Shown here in pieces: positions 1 through 11,114 of a stretch of 64,000 nucleotides of DNA; the first letter of the stretch is position 1, and each line of letters starts with the position of its first letter. The translations under genes were made by a program, and so were the position numbers. Origin of the DNA: Lithospermum erythrorhizon (Eukaryota; Streptophyta; Magnoliopsida; Boraginales; Boraginaceae). The notes under the pieces are model-generated. The model saw only the letters and a program-made list of their open reading frames with translations, was not told where the DNA came from and made no database searches. The stretch lies in assembly GCA_019722365.1 (NCBI GenBank), contig JADFUC010001285.1, positions 620,001 through 684,000 of the forward strand, in the 5' to 3' direction.

Positions 1-524
1 TTTTTATCGCGTGACTATCGTATATAGATTTAATCTTCAAGTTTTTCTTAACAACAAATATCCAACTAGAAGAACAAGAAATATGCACATGACGTTTCAT
101 TTGCATTATCCAAATGTATCAATGCTAAGTTCACATATATAAGAATGTTATTTTGGTTGAAAGGTTAGGATAATGAAAATTCTTATTGTAGTTGTAAAGT
201 ATCTTTGTTGTTATTGATGTTGATGTATAACTTTTTGATTTTATATTATGGTTCCTTTGTCCCAAAATGATTGTCCAGTTTGAATTTTTATGATTTTTTC
301 TTTTCTTTCGTTAAGTTGCTATTTTTTTGGTTACGTGATTAATGTGACTAAATTAGAAAAAATCATTAAAAAACTCAAATAACATTCTTATATGAACTTT
401 TCATTGATGTTGGATAATACAAATGAAGCATTCGTCTGAATATTTCTTATTCTTACAGTTGGATACTTGTTGTTAGAAAACTGAAGATTAAATCTATATA
501 TGATAGTCATTGATAAAAAGTAGT
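1..524. repeat. Fold-back / MITE-like element with ~155-bp inverted arms
   Basis: The arm at about 1-160 is an imperfect reverse complement of the arm at about 370-524. Matching pieces include TATATAGATTTAATCTTCA on the left and its complement near 482-500, and CATATATAAGAATGTTATTT on the left against its complement near 380-395. The roughly 210-bp spacer has no ORF. This suits a non-autonomous DNA transposon with long terminal inverted repeats. The left end coincides with the window start, so the full length and any target duplication cannot be seen. Confidence 0.6.
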
Positions 525-584
525 AACTTAATGGATTATATCCGCAGTTGGACCACTTTGCCGTTATTTAAACTTGAGTGATAG

Positions 585-845
585 TAAGGATATTTTAAAC
601 GTGTGTGATGAGCTGGAACCTTTGATGCGAATGTGTGATGAATAGTGCCTTACATTCAATTTTTAAATTTTTAAATACCCTCAAAATGGTCACGTGCTAC
701 TGCTGACCATCAACTGCAGTTCAGATCACGGAAGACAATTTTTTCTTGGGTGTGTCGTAAGTGATGAACGAGATATTTTAAAGCATTAGGTGATGAGCTG
801 GAACCCCAGTGCAAACTTATATCACGATGATTGGGGCTTTGCCCT
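585..845. repeat. Diverged direct repeat around GGTGATGAGCTGGAACC
   Basis: Two related tracts near 588-650 and 768-845 share 'ATATTTTAAA' followed by 'TGATGAGCTGGAACC' and then a 'tgcCC/tgcCT' end. The region between contains a small palindrome around CACGTG (690s). No coding potential is visible. It looks like a remnant of a duplicated repeat. Confidence 0.35.
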
Positions 846-859
846 TGATTTATCATATC

Positions 860-3800
860 AAATATCAATATTTTTCAATTTTCAAAGAACTCCAATATCT
901 TTGTACATTATAATAAGATAATCAATATCAAATTATATGCATAATAAAAACAAATATTACATAGAAAATAATCGATCAAAAATTAATTATAACGATTAAT
1001 AGTTAGATACCTTTTTGTTCGTCTAATGTAGCTTCTGGTATACATAATTCTTCTATATAAATATATAGCCGCCAAAGGGAATGGTAAAAGATGAAATATA
1101 GTATATATGAAAATATTTTTATGTGTTACATGTTCAAAAAAATAGAAAGACAAACCATGTTATCGTTAATAGAAGATGATGCAACTCACAAGCTTTCAAC
1201 TCTGCATGTCGATAACATTATAATAAAAAAGATGAGGTTTTATCGGTTTACCATTATTAGTGAGGAAAGAACACTACTGATAGTGTGATCGTAAATATAG
1301 GATAATTGGTTTACTTTTTGTAGAGAACATAATGAAACTAGCTATTGTATCTATTTATATAATTACTTTCTTTAGAATGTATTTATTAATTTAATCATAA
1401 AAAAAAAATATTTGAGAAAAGTAAAATTATCGTTGTGTAACTTTAAAAAGGTGGAATAGTAGAGATTGTAACTCACCGACCATTCTCAGTGTCTTGAACT
1501 ATAATTTTAATGTGTTTTATTATCTTGATATGAAATGCGTAGATTTGTTTATATATTATTTTTAAGATCAATTACTATGAGATACTACCATAATCACTAT
1601 AAATTATCTTAAAATATAATTTTAATATTATTGTTTGTATAGTGATGTGAAATACATTAATTAATTATTTATTTTATTTTTAAATCAATTACTATAGAAT
1701 ACTAAAATTAAAATTGTAACTTCGATCTATAAATTATCTTAAAATATAATTTTATTATCTTGATGTTATTTTAAGATCAATTATTATTTATTTGATAATA
1801 AAGCGCAATATTTTAGATTATTTAATAATATTAATGATGTAATATAATTTTATCTATAGTGAGGATACAAATGTAGTCTACAAGTTGGAGTATTAATTTG
1901 GACATGACTCGTGAGCCTTATTTAAAAATTATCCAATGACAAAGAATTAAAATAAACTATAAAATTAATAATTCCTTATTACATTGAATTAAAATAAATA
2001 TTAATACTTCCTTATTACATTCATATTAGAAGTCACTTTGATTTTGGGAGACTAAAAGCATTTGTTGATGATTCCACATATAATTTAAAGTATATGCTAA
2101 ATAAATTTGATAATAATTTATAATATTTGGTATTAATAAATTTGATAATGATTTTATAATATTTGGTATTAATATTTTTATAATCTTTGGTATTAATATA
2201 ATAATGAGTATTCAATTCATGATAATATTTTTCATTCTATGTCAATGATAATGTTAAGAGCCAAATAAATTATGCAATAAAAAGCAATTCAATCTGATGT
2301 TTCTTTATTTACGATAATTACGTATTTCATTTCGTTCCGTATAATACAACTTATTTTGGATTGTATATTTGTCATCTTGTGTATTGATTAATAAAATATT
2401 ATGCTTCGTATGTAATGAGTCATCGACTCCCAGAATAACAATAATTTGTCTTAAAAATTTCAGCGAGCTATTATAACCCGATGTCATGAGAGTGAAAAAT
2501 AATGAAATTTAATTATTTATTTAAATGTAATTGAAGTTTGATAATCATTACAAAAGAGCTAATATAGCAGTCTTGATGAAAAAAACATAAATTTAAGTAT
2601 TTATTTAAATATAATTGAAGTTTGATAATCATTCATTCTTTAATTAACTTAATTTAGAAAATTAATTTAGATATTACAAAAATGGAAGAAAATTTCATTC
2701 ACACTTTTATAAAGTAATGTGTATTAACTAAAATAACCAAGTTTGATATTTTTGACAATGAAAATCAAATTGAATTTTCTCTTTTGGGAGAAGGGAGTAG
2801 CATTTAATAGTATATTTTTTCTATTTTGGTTATATATGCATGGAGTAGTATTATTACATATTGTTGGTAAGATGACAAATAAATGAGACCATCCCTTGAA
2901 TAAGCTCACGAGTCACAAGTGGTTCTCTTGGATTGGGTCACTCTACAATTCCTGTTTGAAGCTATAGTTGTTTTCCTAGCTTCGTCAATATGTAGTTATG
3001 TACATTAAAAAAAATGTAGTTATGTACATTACAATTATGCTTCATCCAACATTAAAAAATGTAGTAATGTACATTACAATTATGCTTCATCCAACATTAT
3101 TTGGTGGATTTAGTACATATGGTTAATAAGGGGAAATAAGCATTTACTCCATAACACTCGTGATCTTTCAGAAATACTAGTAAATGAAAGTAAAGATGCC
3201 AATAGATGTGTTACCCATGTTTTATATTTATATAATCTCATAACGGGATTGATTCTTTGCATCGATTAATGTCTCGATATAAACACATTAATGGTTAATT
3301 CTGCAATCAAGTTATTAAATATTTTATGGGGACTTGGCCAAGTCATAGACCAAGTCGATAAATGTTATTTAGACGAGGCTATTGGGACAGTCGAGACCTT
3401 GGCCAAGTCGATACCGCAATTTTGAGGCGGATTAGGTTTTGTTTAATGCATTTTGAGTCAGCAATCACTGAAATCGAGTGTATTAACAATAGAATAGAAT
3501 CGAGGATTGCTTGAATAACTTAGATCTTGTTATTACGATGCTTACAAATAGTGTAGATTGAGTTGTGATGTACGGATTTTATTAAATAAAGAGTCTTGTC
3601 GAAATATCTATTTATTCATTCAAGGTTATGAAAGTTTAGTAAAGTCTTCTGTCAAGGTAGCATTTGTCTTCCCGGGACCACAGATCTATTAGTATAGTCT
3701 ATCTTCGGAAGCGTAATTTGCTCGTCCCGAAACATAATTTTCGTCGAGCTAGTTTTAGCTCAAGTTTGTAATAATGCAATTCTTACATTATAATGAAATA

Positions 3801-5700
3801 CGTTACGTGACGTCCGTGGATTAGTCTACATTGTTGAATAGATTAAATTTATGTCTTTATTTTGAGTTTTACTTAATTCGCTATCTTAAATTAAGTATTT
3901 GTTTGTCCAAAGTGTTACTAATAAAAATGGCAAATTTGGGTTAGTTTCAAAATCTCTTTGATCGCTTTTCCAAATCTAATCAACTGAAGAATGTTTACCT
4001 AAAACTTTGATTACTCAATTTTTATTAATTAATGAAAGATTGTTTTAATGACATAACCATTACATCACACTATGTGTGGGTATCATTCGACACTCATTGT
4101 CGTTCATGTTTGTTTACTTTCATAGGACGAAGTGATATAGAAAATTTTAATTTTTAAGGTGACTTAAATCTTTTTTATATTGTTATTATTGGAATTGTTT
4201 TTGTAATAATTGTATCAAGTTTCAAATTGCAATTCATTACATCTCCTTTCTTCAAAATTCAAAAGTTTTATTTATGTGCATGTGTTGGCAATTACTATGA
4301 GTTATAATAAGTAATATAAATAATGAGTGTTTATTTATTTAATTATAGTAGATTTTTTTCTAAATCAAGCTAAAATTCAACCAAAATTGAAATTATTTCC
4401 ATCTATGTACAAATCTCAATTAGTAGTACGAATCTATTTATATTTCGGATCTTATAATAGTCAATTAAATCTCATTTATAATCGATACGAAATTTTCATT
4501 TTGAGATTTCACAATGTATATAATACAGAATATTTTATAATACATATGTGGCTAAAATAAGACATGACTAGATTTGTGTTTTCGAAACAGGAAAAATATT
4601 TTTGTTATAGAAAAAAATCATTTAATCTTATCGAAATATTCATAATTGATTCTATTAGAAGATTTGAAGGAGGCCATCAAACTATGGAAAAGGTAAAAAT
4701 AGTTCACCAATTAATCAAATTATATTCTTTCCACATTTAATATACTTGATGAAGCCTATAAGTAGTTCTCATATCATATTAAATCAAAACCCAACCAGCG
4801 ATAATTACTTCCTCCTATATCATTTTCTATTGTTCATTGTATTGTTAAGTCTATTGATAAAATTTTCTAAATATTTATACGAAACATTCGGAAGTTTTTA
4901 TTTTGAATTTATAGAAACAACGTTAATATAATTTTAAATTAATTTGTTTCAACAAAAATTAAATATTTATGTTATTGCCTAGATTATGTGATTTTATTTT
5001 ATTTTATTAGATAATATTAAACGTATTTTGAAGTCTAAATATTGTAGAGTTGTATAGATTATAATTTATTGAGAAGATTAGAATTTATTACTTTCACGTA
5101 TCAATTTGAGATAGTAGATTAAATTTGTTGTTTGAGATTTTGTCTTCTACTAGTAGTCTCAATATATGACTCAAAAAATTTTCCATCGTCGCGATATAAT
5201 TACAATTGTACATTAATCTCCGTTCAAATTGAACTTTCATATATATTTTCAAATAATATTAATTATGAAAATATTTTATTTCAAAATCCAAATTTTTATT
5301 AAATTTTATTTCAAGCATTTTAAATTACATAATATTGATTTTAAAATATTTTCTTTTATTTGTAATTCTAATTAATGAGGTTGAATATTTATATTTGTTA
5401 TGTTTATAAATATATCTTTTAGTGTATATAACTTATCATAATTTTCAGATTTTCGATTGTTTCTTAAATATTTCTATAATATTTTAGTAGTCTTGACCTA
5501 TAATTAAAATTGTAATAAAGCAGAAGCTTTCTTAGTGTTAAAGTCTTCATTTGCATCATAATATAATTATTACTTTTTTACTTTATTACAACTTCAATAA
5601 TTGTTTTGAGTTTTTAAGATTCTAGTGTGACAAATCAAAGTGGTCCTTTAACATTAAATTCTCAAAACATTTGTCTAAATATCTCTTTTATTCTATTGTG
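860..5700. other. AT-rich intergenic stretch with short duplications
   Basis: No supportable gene. Local duplications are visible: a roughly 150-bp direct repeat (near 1535-1620 and 1660-1755, both containing ATAAATTATCTTAAAATATAA-type text); three copies of TTATAATATTTGGTATTAAT or close variants (2113-2195); a 45-bp repeat (2505-2550 and 2593-2635); and a 47-bp tandem pair ending in 'TTATGCTTCATCCAACATTA' (3015-3100). The palindrome CTTGGCCAAG occurs twice (near 3335 and 3400). The short ORFs have no recognisable domain and low-complexity composition. Confidence 0.5.
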
Positions 5701-5712
5701 AAATCATTCATC

Positions 5713-5852
5713 TCTCTTTCTCTCTTTTCATCATTTTTCCCCTAAAAAATCCTCATGAATCTTCATTTTTATTGAATAAATTCACAAAAAAAACACCAAA
5801 TATCAAAACTTTTTCAAAAACCCACAAAATTCCACAAAAAATTCCATCCAAA
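5713..5852 (+). promoter_or_regulatory. Putative MYB 5' leader with CT-rich tract and a 6-codon uORF
   Basis: A pyrimidine tract (TCTCTCTTTCTCTCTTTT, 5713-5730) is followed by a 21-nt upstream ORF at 5755-5775 (Met-Asn-Leu-His-Phe-Tyr-stop), about 77 nt before the MYB start. CT-rich tracts are common in plant 5' leaders. That this is transcribed leader, and that the uORF is translated, is inference. Confidence 0.35.
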
Positions 5853-7393
5853 ATGCAACCAAATTGTTCATCATCAAGCCAAGTAACATGGACTAGAGAA
5901 GAAGATAAAGCCTTTGAAAGTGCAATTTCAATGCATTGGGTTGATGAAGATTGTGAGGAGCAATGGAAGGTGATTAGTTCATTAATACCCAACAAATCAA
6001 TTCAAGAATTGAAGAATCACTTCAAAATGCTAGTTGATGATCTTAATGATATTGAAGCTGGGCTTGTTCCACTCCCTAAGTACAATTTGGAGGAGTTGTT
6101 GAAGGATAGTAGGACCAATTCTGGTGGTTCTAGTGGCGGTGAGAAGCCGTCGAAAGGACGATCAAAGGTGGAGCAGGAGAGGAGGAAAGGGAAGCCATGG
6201 ACTGAAGAAGAGCATAGGTACCATGTTTTTGTGTCCCAAAAAGATTCTCCAGTTTTGAATTTTGCTTCACCTTTTTTTTTTAATTTGTAACTTAAATTGT
6301 GTTGTTTTGAAGTTTGGTGGACTTTTTTTTTTGGAACTTAAATTATGTTGTTTTGAAGTTTGGTGGACTTGTTTTTTCAATTTGGAACTTAAATTGTGTT
6401 GTTTTGAAGTTTGGGGGTTGATTTTTTTTTTCCTTTTTAATTTGGAACACAATTTGTGTTGTTTTGAATTCTAGTGGTTGATTGTTTTTTAATTTGCAAT
6501 TCGAATATTTTTTGTATGTGTTTTATAGTTCGATAATTTGGACTTGAATTGAAGTTATGTATCTTAATTAATTAAGGTAGAAATTTTTGTTAATTTTGAT
6601 AATTGAAAAGTTTGATAATTAACAAGACAATTGTTTAGGGACACAGGTAGTGTAATATGATAATTTTGATGTAAATTGAAGTTACAAAATCGTTAATATT
6701 GATTTTGGTATGAGAGAGTTCAATCTATATTGGATTCAAATATTGATGGAAATTGTGTTTAACCTATGGACTCTTGAGCAGTTTTGTGTGAATTCTGAGT
6801 CGCTAAGAGTTATCTCCTCTTTACATGTGTTTTGACTGAATGAGAGAACCAACTAGACCCATATATGGCCTAATAAGACCACTACAAGTTCACAACAATT
6901 ATTCATATTATAGCTACATTGCCTAATGCTTTCAATTTTTCTCTCTAGGTTATTTTTGGTGGGCTTGGAGAAATTTGGGAAGGGTGATTGGAGGAGCATT
7001 TCGAGGAACTTCGTCGTCTCCAGGACGCCTACACAAGTTGCTAGCCATGCCCAGAAGTATTTCATTCGTTTGAATTCCATGAGCAGAGATAGGAGAAGAT
7101 CCAGCATTCATGATATCACCAATGTGAATACTGGAGGTACTTCAGCTAATCAAGCTCCCATTACTGGCCAGCAATCGACGAATCCATCAGCTGCACCTGT
7201 AGTCGGGTCAGCTGCAACGTTGAAGCACAGGAATTCTCCCATCATGCATGGTGCAGGCATGTATGGAGGACCAGCGGTTGGCCATCCAGTTGCAGCATTT
7301 GGCACCCCATTCATGATGCCTCCCGGACATCATCCATCTTATGTTCTACCAGTCTCGTATCCCATGGCACCACCTCCACTCATGCACCAATAG
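5853..7393 (+). CDS. DIVARICATA-like two-repeat MYB transcription factor
   Basis: Two exons, 5853-6217 and 6949-7393, with a GT-AG intron between; together they encode 269 residues. Residues about 11-65 form a divergent N-terminal MYB/SANT repeat ([11 protein letters not shown]... then [15 protein letters not shown]). Residues about 114-165 form the second repeat, with its signature split by the intron: WTEEEH in exon 1 and [16 protein letters not shown] plus SHAQKYF in exon 2. The SHAQKYF class binds I-box/TATCC-type DNA and acts in the nucleus. The Pro/Gly/His-rich C-terminus ([15 protein letters not shown]) is usual for DIV/SRM1-like proteins. ATG 5853 was chosen because the family starts just before the first SANT repeat and the upstream in-frame extension has no ATG. 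Domain and splice identification is strong; the exact subclade is not resolved. Confidence 0.93.
6270..6485 (+). repeat. ~57-bp tandem repeat inside the MYB intron
   Basis: Four imperfect units built on 'TTGGAACTTAAATTGTGTTG' followed by 'TTTTGAAGTTTGGTGG' and a T-run. The tract lies wholly within the intron. Apparent ORFs here on both strands are artefacts of the repeat. Confidence 0.75.
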
Positions 7394-8053
7394 CGATACC
7401 CGCATAGCAAGATTCTCATAGCATTCTTATAGCTGCATGATGAAAGTTGCACATACCGAACATGCAGTTCAGTTTACAATTACTTTGATAATAAAGTCCT
7501 AGTTTCGTATTATCATTCCAACTGGGAATATGTTTTTTTTCAATTATTAGGCTACAAGGAAATGCATGTATTCCATGTCTTCCTATTAAATATTATGGAA
7601 CTCTCTTTCTCCTTTAGTCTTTTGTGAAATTCACATGCATTCATGAATCATCTTCCAGTTTTTGCATGGTTATTTTTCGAATTCCATATAATAATACCTA
7701 CAAACTTCACGGATTCGCAATTGTTTGTGTTATCGGTTTTGTGGATTCAATCCTTCGAGACATATGTGATCAATCGAGTCATTAAGTTACATTACAAAAA
7801 TAAAAATTATTAATATATAAAGAATAGGCTCAATTAACATAGTTCAATCTTTACCAAAATGTGAGTAATATGTATTATGATTGGCCAAGCTACCATATTC
7901 AACAAACTCAACAACCTTAATAGGACACCGGCTGCAGCAGAAATGCATCTGCTTCTGCAATGCAGCGGCACAGAACCACATTTTATTTGATAAGCTTGCA
8001 ACTTAGAAATGAAGAAAGTATTGTATGCATAATAATGCACATAGAAACCAGCT

Positions 8054-8248
8054 TCAGAGCTTCTTCTCATGCCAACACAGGAGCATCATGATGCATCGCC
8101 TTACTATGAAGAACCTACCTTTCTTTTCCTTAATTTGTTCTCCAAAACCTCGACGAGAATGTCCCTTCTTACCATTAGCTTCAGAGCTAGAGTCTCCCAC
8201 CTCCATTTTGTCTGAAGAGTGTTCTTCTCCAACTACATAGAAATTCAT
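8054..8248 (-). CDS. DVL/ROTUNDIFOLIA-like small polypeptide
   Basis: A 64-residue product if ATG 8248 is used; ATG 8206 would give 50 residues. The C-terminal 25 residues carry the DVL/RTFL signature: KEKKGRFFIVRRCIMMLLCW, then His-Glu-Lys-Lys-Leu-stop. The short, basic and acidic N-terminus (SSDKMEVGDSSSEANGKKG) is typically variable in this family. DVL/RTFL peptides are plant-specific membrane-associated regulators of polar cell proliferation and organ shape, and are usually intronless, as here. The reading frame stays open upstream to 8380 without recognisable sequence, so the start is uncertain. The family call rests on the RRC-x5-CW core and is strong. Confidence 0.85.
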   Translation of the reverse strand: MNFYVVGEEHSSDKMEVGDSSSEANGKKGHSRRGFGEQIKEKKGRFFIVRRCIMMLLCWHEKKL

Positions 8249-8399
8249 ATATATATAGTGATACTCCAAGAAAAAATCAGATTGAGAATTTAGGTAGTGG
8301 TCTAGGATTACCTCGTACTTGAAACTGCAGAAAGAATCACTCTCATTAGTAGTGGGGATTATTACAGAAACCAATTCCATATCCTCATAATGTATTCAC

Positions 8400-9940
8400 A
8401 AGAACTGGTGATTTATTTTACAATACTGCATTTTCCATGTCCCATCAAGATTGTCTTCCAAAATCAAGAACCACCTAATTCCAATTGTGTTTGAAGGCCA
8501 CGTGAAGATCACAAGAGCTACATGGTTGTTGTCCGTCGAGCCGATTAGACAACCTTTTTCCCTTATCTGCTTGTAAAGTTCTAAACCACAACCCTTTATG
8601 TCAAAGCTAAATACAGTCTTTTTCTTAACTATGGATCCAACCCCTTATCATCCTTTTGTCCATTACTATCCGACCCCCCCTTACCGTACTTAGACGGGAG
8701 CCTCTTGAGAGGCATTACAAGAGTAAGCAGAGCTTATTAAATGCCTCAATGCATCTATAGCGATATAGGTACTAAGTGCTAAGAAAGGTACTTGAAAGTT
8801 GTAACTGTGGCATCAATTTGAGAAGCAAGAAGCCAAGAAGAAAGATGGCAATTAGCTAACAATTTGTACAATGCAATGTATTCTAGTCTCTTAATCAGCA
8901 ATTCCACATTACTTGAAATTATGGAGGCCTAAGCTACTAGATTTCCATACTGATAATATGGTTCTTTATAATTATACTCAAAATAGCTAGCACATTTGTC
9001 TAACAATAATCGCATTACAAACATATAAATAAGTTATACTCATATGAGACTCGACAAGTGTACATTTCAACCCCCTCTCCTGGTGCATGGATAGCATGTT
9101 CAGAATCCGTGGAGGTCCATACCAAATCCAATTTACAGATTCCCCTCCGTCTCTTATTCGAAACAACCAACGTGGCAGACACTAGTCTATTTCCATAAAT
9201 GAGTGCTTCTAATAATTGAATTATATAGGAAAAATGATAGGACAACCTGCAAAGACACAAAAGAGATTCTACAACTTTACTCATGACAGGACACTTACAT
9301 ATGTAAACCACCTAAAATCATAATTTTTGAATTTGATAATCAATAGATGATGGTGTACACCTGAACAATGGACATATCACATGGGTTCAGCATACTTAGG
9401 GCCCTTCGATGTTCAAGAAAATAGTTAACAAACTGAATAAAACATATATACCCATCTACTTCATTTTAATTAATTTCTGCACTTATGTTACTTGACACTG
9501 TGAGTGTCATTAATTAACTCAATTACATTTGATTTGACTTGGTTGGGACATAGTTGCCTCATAGGCACTAATGGTAGCCACGTAGAATAAATAACGAAAT
9601 ATCACAGTCTACATATTAAAAAATTATCAAGTTATGAATTCTGATTTTATAGATTATAAAGTTTATTGATTTTGACAATGAAAAAGAAATTGATCAATTT
9701 TTTATTAGAGATGGCCTATAAGGAGTTACTATGAATCGCGATCTACACGATCAAGTAACATCTAATTCAAGGCCGGATCAAAGTTGTCCAGTCTAATAAT
9801 TTTCAGTCGTTCAAATTAACACATTGAAGCATAAATAACTTTGTCTCATTTTAAAATTATCTTGTCTATTTTTCGCCAAAATATTATTATCTGATTTAGA
9901 ATTAAATTCTTAGATGTGACTTAGTAATTAAAATATCAAC
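8400..9940. other. Intergenic, nothing recognised
   Basis: Moderately AT-rich sequence with a single G-box core (CACGTG, in GGCCACGTGAAG near 8500). The 98-codon minus ORF at 9015-9311 and other short ORFs show no domain, plausible splice structure or similarity that I can name. Confidence 0.4.
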
Positions 9941-9959
9941 TTAGGATCTATTTGTTAAA

Positions 9960-11112
9960 TCGAAAGAAAATTAAAAATTAAAATAGCTGAATTATTGAAA
10001 TTGAATAGCGAAACTCAATTATAAGCGAATTTGAATCTGAAAATATTTAGTTGTTTGATATGATTCAAAAAAACTTAAGTGAGTTGTATTGACAACTTTA
10101 ACCCTACTCTATTTTATTTATTTATATGTATGATATATTAAATAATATTGTAATAAATAAATAAATTATAAATATTATTAATATGATTACTAAAATATAT
10201 TATTAATTATTATTATTAATATTATTATTATTATAGTTTTTAATTATTATTATTTTATTATTTTTATTTATTATTATTATTTTAATTATTATAACTTTGT
10301 TATTATTATTGATTTTATTATTAATATTTTTATTTTTATTATTGTTATTATATTATTAATATTATTAATATTATTATTAGTATTTATTATTAATATTATT
10401 ATTATTATTATTATTATTTTAATTATTTTTATTATTGTTATTATTTTATTATTATTAATACCGTGCGAGACATAGAATCATCTAAGTGTCTGGTACATAT
10501 TATCTCGTTTTTTCTTAATAGAATGCAAAATCAAACTAATAAATTATTGCTTAAAACGTATGGACCCACAAGTTCTTAGCATTGTATCATGAGTCGCCGT
10601 TAGGAATGTGGCCTCGTATATGTGATCGAGTGAATAAAGTAACACGTGCAATATGACATTGCGAGGAGGCCTGGAAACTACGTTGGTTGATTAAGGTGTA
10701 ATAATAAGAACCGGGATGGGCATTCTAGTAGGGCAGTTTGTCAAATCTGAAACTAATGATTGGCCGAATTATAAGCTGAATCCTAAATCTTGAAAATATT
10801 TAGGTGTTTGATAATTCAAAGAAAAAACTTAAGTGAGTTGTAATTAACAACTTTATCCTAATATATTTATTTATATATAAATAATTTATTAAATAAATAC
10901 TATAATAGATAAATAAATAATAAATATTAATATGAATAGAATAAAATATGATTACTAAAATATATTGATAATTAATATTATTATTAATTATTATTATTAT
11001 AATTAATTATTATTATAATTAATTATTATTATTAATATAATTGATATTATTATTGTACACATTGTGTTATTATCATTTTATTATTATTATTATTATTTTT
11101 TATTATTATTAT
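9960..11112. repeat. Two diverged copies of a repeat, each followed by (TTA)n low-complexity DNA
   Basis: The tract at about 9990-10120 and the tract at about 10765-10870 share 'AAAATATTTAG.TGTTTGAT' and 'AACTTAAGTGAGTTGTA'. Each runs into a long A/T-only block dominated by ATT/TTA triplets (10120-10460 and 10870-11112). The roughly 300 bases between (10460-10740) are ordinary complexity and unrecognised. Confidence 0.65.
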
Positions 11113-11114
11113 GA

